A stretch of DNA of 16,803 nt from an uncultured Eubacterium sp. (GTDB lineage: Bacteria > Bacillota > Clostridia > Lachnospirales > Lachnospiraceae): NCBI GenBank assembly GCA_910585745.1, contig CAJUFM010000065.1, positions 1-16,803 of the forward strand. Direction: 5' to 3'. Positions 1-6,197 of this stretch are shown piece after piece; the stretch's first letter is position 1; the number at the start of each line of letters is the position of its first letter. Both the position numbers and the translations under genes were made by a program. The notes below the pieces were generated by a model. It saw only the letters and a list, made by a program, of their open reading frames with translations. It did no database searches and was not told where the DNA came from.

Positions 1-46
1 GTATTTTGTCAATACTATTTTAAAATTATTTTTTGATATTTACGAA

Positions 47-75
47 TTGCATAATACGTTGTGCAATGTTATAAT
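47..75 (+). promoter_or_regulatory. Promoter of the HEPN-like gene, overlapped by an inverted repeat
   Basis: A -35-like TTGCAT (47-52) lies 17 bases before a perfect -10 TATAAT (70-75). The -10 is extended by TG one base upstream (67-68), which would compensate for the weak -35. An inverted repeat with perfect arms ATTGCA (46-51) and TGCAAT (62-67), plus two further matching pairs inside, covers the -35 and spacer. This is where a repressor would block RNA polymerase. The promoter elements are seen directly; the operator role is inferred. Confidence 0.6.
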
Positions 76-139
76 ATATAAAATAACCTTCTTATTTATG
101 TTACATGCGAGACAATTGAGATTTGCTGAGGTGTACTAT

Positions 140-589
140 ATGAGGAAAATAGCCAGAGGGAATGATTGTATGGATAGAAATCGGTTTAAGCTTATACACA
201 GCGAATTAATTCAACAAGTTCAATGTGTAGAAAATAATTTGAAGATAATATATGCAGCAATGCGCAAAGGAAATTTTAACAACAATTTAAGATCCGTTGA
301 GAAGATGAACTTGGGTAAGATAGCGAGAGAACTTGAAGAACTTGACTATAGTGATGATATGCCCGAATTTTCTGAAGAAGAATACAACACAATAGATGAA
401 ATTAGGGAAATAAGAAATTATTGGTGTCATCAATGTTACTTAGATTTTATCTATATTGAAAATGATTATGAGCGAGAAAAAACATTTCAAACAATTGCCC
501 ATAAATTACATTATGATGAATATAGGACATATGACTTATTTAAGAAAACGGAAGAAATGCGTTTGATTATTATGAGAAAATACAGATAA
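140..589 (+). CDS. Small all-alpha-type protein with a HEPN-like R-N-x3-H motif (function unknown)
   Basis: I do not recognise a named family with certainty. The product is about 149 residues, charged, with no signal peptide or membrane segment, so probably cytoplasmic. Its key feature is RNYWCH (residues 92-97, preceded by DEIREI), which matches the R-(polar)-x3-H signature of HEPN ribonucleases and toxins. The start at 140 has GAGGTG at 128-133 six bases upstream. An ATG at 170 (139 residues) with AGAGGG at 155-160 is also plausible, and an ATG at 47 overlaps the promoter and is unlikely. An XRE regulator gene follows 56 bases downstream on the same strand, an order seen in toxin-antitoxin pairs. 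The gene is clearly more AT-rich than the str operon beside it, which hints at horizontal acquisition. It could instead be a non-toxic HEPN-fold protein, or the motif could be chance. It is almost certainly a real gene; the function is weakly supported. Confidence 0.75.
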   Translation: MRKIARGNDCMDRNRFKLIHSELIQQVQCVENNLKIIYAAMRKGNFNNNLRSVEKMNLGKIARELEELDYSDDMPEFSEEEYNTIDEIREIRNYWCHQCYLDFIYIENDYEREKTFQTIAHKLHYDEYRTYDLFKKTEEMRLIIMRKYR

Positions 590-645
590 GCACGAAATGT
601 TTATGTTTGAAATAAAAAATATTGAGTAGAAAGGAACATAAATTC

Positions 646-1110
646 ATGGGTTATGGTCAAAACCTAAAAGATATTTTAGACAACAAGGGAATGACAGTAA
701 AAGAACTTGCCCTAAAAGCAAAAATAGCACCGACAACGCTTTATTCGATTATCCAGCGGGACACTGCCATCCGCTTTGACACTGCACTTAGAATTTCTAA
801 TATATTGGATATCCCCATCAGTTCTATCTGCAAGGATAACCCTTATGACGATATCGAAACCTTACCAACACTTCCGTCTGACAATGAAAAGTGGAATATT
901 AACAGCCATAAGAACGCCTATATATCAGATCGTACTGCCCGTATCTTGAAAAAGTTTGATTACACAGAGCTGCCTATGGTAGATCAATTGATTGCGGATT
1001 TATATGTGCTAGACGATATAACCAGACGTGATCTGTTTGAATATGCAAAAATGCTGAAGAAAAATCATACTTCGCCTGAAAGAGCCGCTGATTTGAAGGA
1101 TATAAAGTAG
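646..1110 (+). CDS. XRE-family helix-turn-helix transcriptional regulator
   Basis: A 154-residue protein. Residues about 5-60 form a Cro/C1-type helix-turn-helix domain (NLKDILDNKGMTVKELALKA, then PTTLYSIIQ, then the RFDTALRISNILDIPISSIC helices typical of XRE proteins). The C-terminal part (about 85-154) is helical and charged, probably for dimerisation or partner binding. The chosen ATG at 646 has AAGGA at 631-635; a TTG at 622 would add eight residues but lacks a good ribosome binding site. The gene follows the HEPN-like gene by 56 bases with no terminator between them, so the two are probably co-transcribed. It may repress their shared promoter through the inverted repeat at 46-67, and may act as antitoxin; both roles are inferred. 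It is convergent with tuf. Confidence 0.88.
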   Translation: MGYGQNLKDILDNKGMTVKELALKAKIAPTTLYSIIQRDTAIRFDTALRISNILDIPISSICKDNPYDDIETLPTLPSDNEKWNINSHKNAYISDRTARILKKFDYTELPMVDQLIADLYVLDDITRRDLFEYAKMLKKNHTSPERAADLKDIK

Positions 1111-1135
1111 AAAAATAATGCAGGAATAAAATATC

Positions 1136-1153
1136 GTAGCCATTTTGTAGCCA
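1136..1153. repeat. Tandem GTAGCCA repeat, 11-base period
   Basis: GTAGCCA occurs at 1136-1142 and 1147-1153, separated by TTTT. A shorter GTAGC lies at 1169-1173. The 11-base period puts both copies on the same face of the helix, as expected of a protein-binding site. It lies just after the XRE gene and before the tuf terminator. The function is unknown. Confidence 0.5.
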
Positions 1154-1177
1154 CTTTAGTTCTCTAAAGTAGCTTTT
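1150..1177 (+). terminator. Probable terminator of the HEPN/XRE unit
   Basis: Arms ACTTTAG (1153-1159) and CTAAAGT (1164-1170) form a 7-bp stem with a 4-base loop. Past one mismatch it is extended by GC/GC, and TTTT (1174-1177) follows. It lies 40 bases after the XRE stop codon. Confidence 0.55.
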
Positions 1178-1181
1178 CACG

Positions 1182-1215
1182 TAAAAAGGCTTTCGGAGAA
1201 ATCCCCGAAAGCCTT
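1182..1215 (-). terminator. Rho-independent terminator of the str operon (after tuf)
   Basis: A perfect 11-bp stem (plus-strand arms 1186-1196 AAGGCTTTCGG and 1205-1215 CCGAAAGCCTT) has an 8-base loop. On the minus strand it runs into a T tract (complement of 1183-1187). It starts 22 bases beyond the tuf stop codon. Confidence 0.92.
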
Positions 1216-1237
1216 GATTTTACTGAATATATTACAA

Positions 1238-2425
1238 TTACTCGATGATTGTAGCAACTCTACCAGACCCTACAGTTCTACCACCCTCACGGATAGCGAA
1301 TGTAAGACCCTGATCCATAGCGATTGGGTGGATCAGTTCGATGGTCATCTCTACGTTATCACCAGGCATGCACATCTCTGTACCAGCTGGAAGCTCGATC
1401 ACACCAGTTACGTCCGTTGTACGGAAATAGAACTGTGGACGATAGTTGTTGAAGAATGGAGTATGACGTCCACCCTCGTCCTTAGTCAGTACGTAAACCT
1501 GTGCTGTGAACTTTGTATGGCAGGTAAGAGAACCTGGCTGAGAAAGAACCTGTCCTCTCTCGATCTCGTTCTTCTGAACACCACGAAGAAGTACACCAGC
1601 ATTGTCTCCAGCCTGAGCCTCATCCAGCTCTTTGTGGAACATCTCGATACCGGTTACAACAACCTTACGTGTCTCTTCTTTGATACCAACGATCTCTACT
1701 TCGTCATTGAGGTGAAGTGTACCAGCCTCTACACGTCCTGTAGCAACTGTACCACGTCCTGTAATAGAGAATACGTCCTCGACAGGCATTACAAATGGCT
1801 TATCTGTGTCACGCTCTGGATCCGGAATATACTCATCAACTGTGCTCATGAGCTCCATGATAGCGTCGCCCCATTTGCTGCTTGGATCTTCCAGTGCACC
1901 AAGTGCGGAACCTTTGATGATCGGGCAATCTGTGAACTCATACTCTTCAAGGATCTCTGTGATCTCCATCTCCACCAGCTCAAGAAGCTCTTCGTCATCA
2001 ACCATATCACATTTGTTCATGAATACGATGATATAAGGAACACCTACCTGACGGGAAAGAAGGATATGCTCTTTTGTCTGAGCCATAACACCGTCAGTAG
2101 CAGCTACAACAAGGATTGCACCATCCATCTGAGCAGCACCAGTGATCATGTTCTTAACGTAGTCAGCATGTCCCGGGCAGTCAACGTGTGCGTAATGTCT
2201 GTTCTCTGTCTCATACTCAACGTGAGCTGTGGAAATTGTAATACCTCTTTCACGCTCTTCTGGAGCTTTATCAATATTTGCGAAATCTACAGCTGCATTA
2301 CCCTCTACTCTTGCAGCAAGTGTAGCAGTGATAGCTGCTGTCAATGTTGTCTTACCATGGTCTACGTGACCAATTGTACCAATGTTACAATGTGGTTTCG
2401 ATCTTACATACTTTTCCTTAGCCAT
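1238..2425 (-). CDS. tuf: Translation elongation factor Tu
   Basis: EF-Tu carries aminoacyl-tRNA to the ribosomal A site as a GTP complex in the cytoplasm. The 395-residue protein has every GTPase motif: P-loop GHVDHGKT (19-26), switch I RGITI (T63), DCPGH (82-86, including catalytic H86), NKCD (137-140) and SAL (173-175). The beta-barrel domains 2 and 3 are complete and end in GSGRVATIIE. The start MAKEKY is set by AGGAGG at 2436-2441; an in-frame ATG at 2446 lies upstream of that site and is rejected. It is the last gene of the str operon, 205 bases after fusA, and has its own promoter at 2496-2524, which fits the need for more EF-Tu than EF-G. Confidence 0.98.
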   Translation of the reverse strand: MAKEKYVRSKPHCNIGTIGHVDHGKTTLTAAITATLAARVEGNAAVDFANIDKAPEERERGITISTAHVEYETENRHYAHVDCPGHADYVKNMITGAAQMDGAILVVAATDGVMAQTKEHILLSRQVGVPYIIVFMNKCDMVDDEELLELVEMEITEILEEYEFTDCPIIKGSALGALEDPSSKWGDAIMELMSTVDEYIPDPERDTDKPFVMPVEDVFSITGRGTVATGRVEAGTLHLNDEVEIVGIKEETRKVVVTGIEMFHKELDEAQAGDNAGVLLRGVQKNEIERGQVLSQPGSLTCHTKFTAQVYVLTKDEGGRHTPFFNNYRPQFYFRTTDVTGVIELPAGTEMCMPGDNVEMTIELIHPIAMDQGLTFAIREGGRTVGSGRVATIIE

Positions 2426-2495
2426 TTCTAAACGTCCTCCTAACATATTTTTTATTTTGTTTTAGAAATTTTGCTCTGATTGCCAATATGTCTCT

Positions 2496-2524
2496 ATTAT
2501 ATGGGATATTTCCCAAAAAATCAA
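2496..2524 (-). promoter_or_regulatory. Internal promoter of tuf
   Basis: On the minus strand TTGATT (-35, 2519-2524) is followed after 17 bases by perfect TATAAT (-10, 2496-2501). The spacer contains a small hairpin (GGGA/TCCC). Transcription would start near 2489, giving a leader of about 64 bases before tuf. Confidence 0.75.
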
Positions 2525-2630
2525 TCCCTAATTCATAAAAGTTATCGGCTTTCTTCTGTTAAATCCGCTTGATCCAACAAAATTTATTATACACGCAGTT
2601 CAGTATTGACTGCCCGCTTTCTCGTTACAA

Positions 2631-4751
2631 CTATTTATCCGTTTTCTGTGCAAGAACTTTGTCCTGTACATTTTTCGGACACTGTGCATATTTCTCAAAG
2701 AACATGGAATAGTTACCACGTCCCTGAGTTGCAGAACGCAGCTCCGTGGAGTAACCAAACATCTCCGCCAGAGGTACAAACGCACGAACCAGCTTACCGC
2801 CTCCGATATCGTCCATACCTTCGATCTGTCCGCGTTTCGCATTCAGGCTTCCGATTACATCACCCATGTATTCTTCTGGCATTGTAACTTCTACCTTCAT
2901 AATCGGCTCAAGGAGAACAGGATTACCTTTCTTCATTGCGTCCTTGAATGCCATAGAACCAGCGATGTGGAATGCCATCTCACTGGAATCGACTTCATGA
3001 TAGGAACCATCCCATACATTTGCATACACACCAAGTACAGGGAAGCCACCAAGAATACCAGCCTGTGCTGCTTCTTCGATACCCTCGCCGACAGCAGGGA
3101 TGTATTCCTTCGGAATCGCACCACCGACTACCGTAGACTCAAACTTGAATGTTTCTTCGCCGTTTGGATCCATAGGCTCGAATTTAACCTTACAGTGACC
3201 ATACTGTCCACGTCCACCAGACTGTTTCGCATATTTGCTGTCAACATCAACCGGTGTGGTAAAGGTTTCTTTGTAAGCAACCTGTGGAGCACCTACATTT
3301 GCTTCTACATTGAACTCACGAAGCAGACGATCCACGATAACCTCCAGATGAAGCTCACCCATACCAGCAATGATCGTCTGACCAGTCTCGGAATCCGTAT
3401 GGGCACGGAATGTAGGATCTTCTTCTGCAAGTTTTGCAAGAGCTTCACCCATTTTACCCTGGTCGTTCTTTGTCTTAGGCTCAATCGCAAGCTCGATAAC
3501 CGGCTCTGGGAATTCCATGGACTCCAGAATAACCGGATGCTGCTCGTCGCAGATCGTATCGCCCGTGGTTGTCATTTTGAAACCAACTGCTGCTGCGATA
3601 TCGCCAGAGTATACTTTGTCAATCTCATTACGCTTGTTGGCATGCATCTGAACGATACGTCCAACACGCTCTTTCTTTCCTTTAGTAGCATTCAATACAT
3701 AGGAACCGGAGTTCAATGTACCAGAATATACACGGAAGAATGCCAGTTTACCAACAAATGGGTCAGCCATGATCTTGAACGCCAGAGCAGAAAATGGCTC
3801 GTCGTCAGATGATTTACGGGTAATCTCATTGCCCTCTTCATCTGTTCCCATAATATCAGGAATATCTGTTGGAGCCGGCATGTACTCAATAACACCGTCC
3901 AGCATCTTCTGAACACCTTTATTTTTGTAAGCGGAACCACAGTATACAGGAACTGCCTCACAGGCGATCGTTCCTTTACGAAGGGCCTTCTTAAGCTCAT
4001 CAACGGATGGCTCCTGGTCCTCCAGATACTGCATCATCAGATCATCATCCAGCTCACAGATCTTCTCTACAAGATTGCTGTGCCACTCATCAGCAAGATC
4101 CTTCAGATCATCCGGAATCTCCGTGATCTCGATATCTTCACCTTTATCATCTTTGTAATAATATGCTTCCATCTCAAACAGATCGATCAGACCAATAAAA
4201 TCGTCTTCTTTTCCGATCGGAATCTGAACAGGAATGGCATTTTTGCCCAGACGGTCAATGATCGTCTGAACCGAATAGAAAAAGTCTGCGCCCATTTTAT
4301 CCATCTTATTGATGAATGCCATACGCGGTACATTGTATGTGTCAGCCTGACGCCATACATTTTCAGACTGAGGCTCAACGCCAGCTTTTGCATCAAACAC
4401 ACCGACCGCACCATCCAAAACACGAAGGGAACGCTCTACTTCTACCGTAAAGTCAACGTGTCCAGGGGTGTCGATAATGTTGACACGATGCTCTAAAGCA
4501 CCTTCTTTCGCCTTGTGGTGATCTTCCAGTGTCCAGTGGCAGGTAGTAGCCGCAGACGTAATAGTAATACCTCTTTCCTGCTCCTGCTCCATCCAGTCCA
4601 TTGTGGAAGCACCATCATGAGTCTCACCGATTTTATAATTGACACCAGTATAATACAGAATACGCTCTGTAAGTGTTGTCTTACCAGCATCGATATGAGC
4701 CATGATACCAATATTTCTGGTACGCTCTAATGGATATTCTCTTCCAGCCAA
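2631..4751 (-). CDS. fusA: Translation elongation factor G
   Basis: EF-G is the ribosomal translocase GTPase, and it also helps recycle ribosomes. The 706 residues match the usual length of about 700. GTPase motifs are AHIDAGKT (18-25), RGITI (T63), DTPGH (94-98, with H98) and NKMD (148-151). The remaining domains II-V run to the end with the conserved AEMFGYSTELRSATQGRG segment near the C-terminus. A short charged insertion (about 72-89) lies between the switch I and G3 motifs. The start codon is TTG (plus-strand caa, 4749-4751), fixed by a perfect AGGAGG at 4760-4765 eight bases upstream; the next in-frame ATG would delete the start of the P-loop. It is the third gene of the str operon, 103 bases after rpsG. 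Confidence 0.98.
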   Translation of the reverse strand: MAGREYPLERTRNIGIMAHIDAGKTTLTERILYYTGVNYKIGETHDGASTMDWMEQEQERGITITSAATTCHWTLEDHHKAKEGALEHRVNIIDTPGHVDFTVEVERSLRVLDGAVGVFDAKAGVEPQSENVWRQADTYNVPRMAFINKMDKMGADFFYSVQTIIDRLGKNAIPVQIPIGKEDDFIGLIDLFEMEAYYYKDDKGEDIEITEIPDDLKDLADEWHSNLVEKICELDDDLMMQYLEDQEPSVDELKKALRKGTIACEAVPVYCGSAYKNKGVQKMLDGVIEYMPAPTDIPDIMGTDEEGNEITRKSSDDEPFSALAFKIMADPFVGKLAFFRVYSGTLNSGSYVLNATKGKKERVGRIVQMHANKRNEIDKVYSGDIAAAVGFKMTTTGDTICDEQHPVILESMEFPEPVIELAIEPKTKNDQGKMGEALAKLAEEDPTFRAHTDSETGQTIIAGMGELHLEVIVDRLLREFNVEANVGAPQVAYKETFTTPVDVDSKYAKQSGGRGQYGHCKVKFEPMDPNGEETFKFESTVVGGAIPKEYIPAVGEGIEEAAQAGILGGFPVLGVYANVWDGSYHEVDSSEMAFHIAGSMAFKDAMKKGNPVLLEPIMKVEVTMPEEYMGDVIGSLNAKRGQIEGMDDIGGGKLVRAFVPLAEMFGYSTELRSATQGRGNYSMFFEKYAQCPKNVQDKVLAQKTDK

Positions 4752-4800
4752 GGTTCTTTCCTCCTAATTTATTTTCATCTAATGCACAAAATCTCTCTTA

Positions 4801-4879
4801 TCACCAATGATAATGAGCGAAGGCTGAAGCCTTTGCGGCCTCAAACTTCACTTCTTACCATCTGTAATGAGCGAAGGCT
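4801..4879 (-). repeat. Degenerate in-frame copy of the rpsG 3' end
   Basis: The 15-base string TAATGAGCGAAGGCT occurs at 4865-4879, inside the last codons of rpsG, and again at 4811-4825 in the rpsG-fusA gap. The offset is 54 bases, exactly 18 codons. Read in the rpsG frame past its stop, the gap encodes KFEAAKASAFAHYHW and then TGA (4801-4803). The true S7 end is AEANKAFAHYRW and TAA. This looks like a decayed partial tandem duplication of the gene end. Confidence 0.75.
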
Positions 4880-5325
4880 TTATTTGCCTCTGCCATCTTA
4901 TGCATATCTTCTTTCTTCTTTACAGATGCCCCAGTATTGTTAGCTGCATCCATGATCTCACTGGCAAGTCTTTCTTTCATTGTCTTTTCTCCACGGTTAC
5001 GTGAATAAAGGGTCAGCCAGCGAAGTGCCAGAGCCTGTCTGCGGTCTGGTTTTACTTCGATCGGAACCTGGTATGTGGAACCACCGATACGTCTCGCCTT
5101 TACCTCAAGTTCAGGCATTACGTTGTTCATCGCCTCTTCAAATACGTCCAGTGCATCTTTTCCGGTCTTCTCTGAGATTTCCTCGAAAGCACCATAAACG
5201 ATCCTCTGAGCCACACCCTTTTTACCGTCCAACATAATGTTGTTGATCAGCTTTGTTACAACTTTGTTTTTGTAAACTGGATCTGCCAGCACATCTCTTT
5301 TTGGAATATGTCCTTTACGTGGCAC
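4855..5325 (-). CDS. rpsG: Small ribosomal subunit protein uS7
   Basis: S7 nucleates assembly of the 30S head by binding the 3' domain of 16S rRNA and contacts E-site tRNA. The 156 residues are the standard bacterial length. It has the typical MPRKGHIPKRDVLADPVY start, the GGSTYQVPIEVKP core and the AFAHYRW end. The start codon is GTG (plus-strand cac, 5323-5325), with GGAGG at 5334-5338 at normal spacing; no better in-frame start exists. It is the second gene of the str operon, 265 bases from rpsL, an unusually long gap that holds hairpins. In E. coli, S7 represses its own operon by binding the rpsL-rpsG intercistronic RNA; whether that happens here is unknown. Confidence 0.98.
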   Translation of the reverse strand: MPRKGHIPKRDVLADPVYKNKVVTKLINNIMLDGKKGVAQRIVYGAFEEISEKTGKDALDVFEEAMNNVMPELEVKARRIGGSTYQVPIEVKPDRRQALALRWLTLYSRNRGEKTMKERLASEIMDAANNTGASVKKKEDMHKMAEANKAFAHYRW

Positions 5326-5411
5326 GTTACTTCCCTCCTTAATAATAATATTAATTCACAGGTACTCACTACTAGTGTCCGCACCAGCTTAAGTCTTGCT
5401 TCGTTTCGTTT

Positions 5412-5435
5412 ACAGCCTGCACCATCACAGACTGT
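5412..5435 (-). other. RNA hairpin in the rpsL-rpsG gap
   Basis: Arms ACAGCCTG (5412-5419) and CAGACTGT (5428-5435) pair over 8 bp with one G-U wobble around an 8-base loop. No T tract follows, so it is not a terminator. It could be a processing or autoregulatory structure in the polycistronic RNA. Confidence 0.5.
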
Positions 5436-5484
5436 CTCTATAAAATAATGATGCAAAAATTAATCCGGTACTTTTAAATTAGTA

Positions 5485-5503
5485 ATTACAGTAACTCTGT
5501 AAT
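5485..5503 (-). other. Second RNA hairpin in the rpsL-rpsG gap
   Basis: Perfect 7-bp arms ATTACAG (5485-5491) and CTGTAAT (5497-5503) surround a 5-base loop. On the minus strand a CCGGATTA precedes and overlaps this hairpin and recurs about 35 bases downstream (plus-strand TAATCCGG copies at 5461-5468 and 5500-5507). Its role is unknown. Confidence 0.5.
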
Positions 5504-5590
5504 CCGGAGATACGCCATGATCATGCGCATTCCCCGTCTTGAAAATCTTACCGCCATTCTTTATAACGGAAAAGTTTTTTCAGGAAAGTT

Positions 5591-6010
5591 TTATTTTCCT
5601 GCTTTCGGTCTCTTCGCACCATATTTGGAACGAGCCTGCTTTCTGTTAGCAACACCAGCAGTATCAAGAGTTCCACGGATGATATGATATCTGGTACCTG
5701 GAAGGTCTTTTACTCTTCCACCACGGATCATAACAACACTATGCTCCTGAAGGTTATGACCTTCGCCTGGAATATAGCTGGTTACCTCAATACCGTTAGA
5801 AAGACGAACTCTGGCAATCTTACGAAGTGCTGAGTTAGGCTTTTTCGGTGTAGCAGTACGAACAACAGTACATACACCGCGCTTCTGTGGAGAAGCACTC
5901 TCTGTAGATTTCTTTTTCAGTGAGTTGTAGGTGTACTGAAGTGCTGGAGAATTTGACTTCTTAGCAACCGATTTTCTACCCTGCTTTACTAATTGGTTAA
6001 AAGTTGGCAT
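5591..6010 (-). CDS. rpsL: Small ribosomal subunit protein uS12
   Basis: S12 sits at the 30S decoding centre and controls accuracy. The 139 residues include the N-terminal insertion common in Firmicutes S12 (about residues 26-40). Conserved stretches are PQKRGVCT, TPKKPNSALRK and YIPGEGHNLQEHS. The lysines equivalent to E. coli K42 and K87 (K56 and K101 here) are intact, so no classical streptomycin-resistance substitution is present at those two sites. The start is fixed by AGGAGGTG at 6018-6025. It is the first gene of the str operon, driven by the promoter at 6125-6153 through a leader of about 107 bases. Confidence 0.98.
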   Translation of the reverse strand: MPTFNQLVKQGRKSVAKKSNSPALQYTYNSLKKKSTESASPQKRGVCTVVRTATPKKPNSALRKIARVRLSNGIEVTSYIPGEGHNLQEHSVVMIRGGRVKDLPGTRYHIIRGTLDTAGVANRKQARSKYGAKRPKAGK

Positions 6011-6040
6011 TAATTTTCACCTCCTGTAATTGATTTTAGC

Positions 6041-6070
6041 CCGGATTTCCCAAAAGAATCCGGTTTTTTT
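6041..6070 (+). other. Hairpin in the rpsL leader that reads as a terminator on the antisense strand
   Basis: Perfect 7-bp arms CCGGATT (6041-6047) and AATCCGG (6057-6063) are followed on the plus strand by seven T bases (6064-6070). In the rpsL mRNA the same hairpin is preceded by an A tract and lacks a U tract, so it would not terminate the operon. It may stop antisense transcription or form part of a leader structure. Confidence 0.5.
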
Positions 6071-6084
6071 ACATCCGGCGGAAT

Positions 6085-6100
6085 TTTTTGTATACAAAAA
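6085..6100. repeat. 16-bp perfect palindrome in the rpsL leader
   Basis: TTTTTGTATACAAAAA is its own reverse complement. It lies about 20-30 bases inside the predicted rpsL transcript. It could be a DNA-binding site or simply an AT-rich palindrome; no regulator is implied by the neighbours. Confidence 0.45.
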
Positions 6101-6124
6101 GACCACACGAACGCATGCTAAATT

Positions 6125-6153
6125 ATTATAGCCTGTGTGATCCTTTTTGTCAA
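6125..6153 (-). promoter_or_regulatory. Consensus sigma-A promoter of the str operon
   Basis: On the minus strand, TTGACA (-35, 6148-6153), a 17-base spacer and TATAAT (-10, 6125-6130) match the consensus perfectly. GATCACAC before the -10 and GTGTGGTC after it form an 8-bp inverted repeat with one wobble around the start region. Transcription should start near 6118. Confidence 0.93.
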
Positions 6154-6197
6154 GAAAAAAATTAACGTAGGTGAGCGTACAGATAAGCGTTGGTAAA

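Noticed and set aside
1..15. Short inverted repeat GTATT-N5-AATAC at the left edge
   Set aside because: The arms are only 5 bp in very AT-rich DNA at the window boundary, so its context cannot be judged.
1214..2431. A 405-codon open frame on the plus strand across tuf
   Set aside because: It is the antisense shadow of EF-Tu. The translation is Cys/Ser/Thr-rich without domains, and the minus strand encodes a complete EF-Tu.
5486..5557. A 23-codon minus-strand frame in the rpsL-rpsG gap, a possible leader peptide
   Set aside because: It has no ribosome binding site and a biased, repetitive composition. Nothing distinguishes it from chance.
5591..6010. Streptomycin-resistance mutation in rpsL
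   Set aside because: Both lysines equivalent to E. coli K42 and K87 are present.
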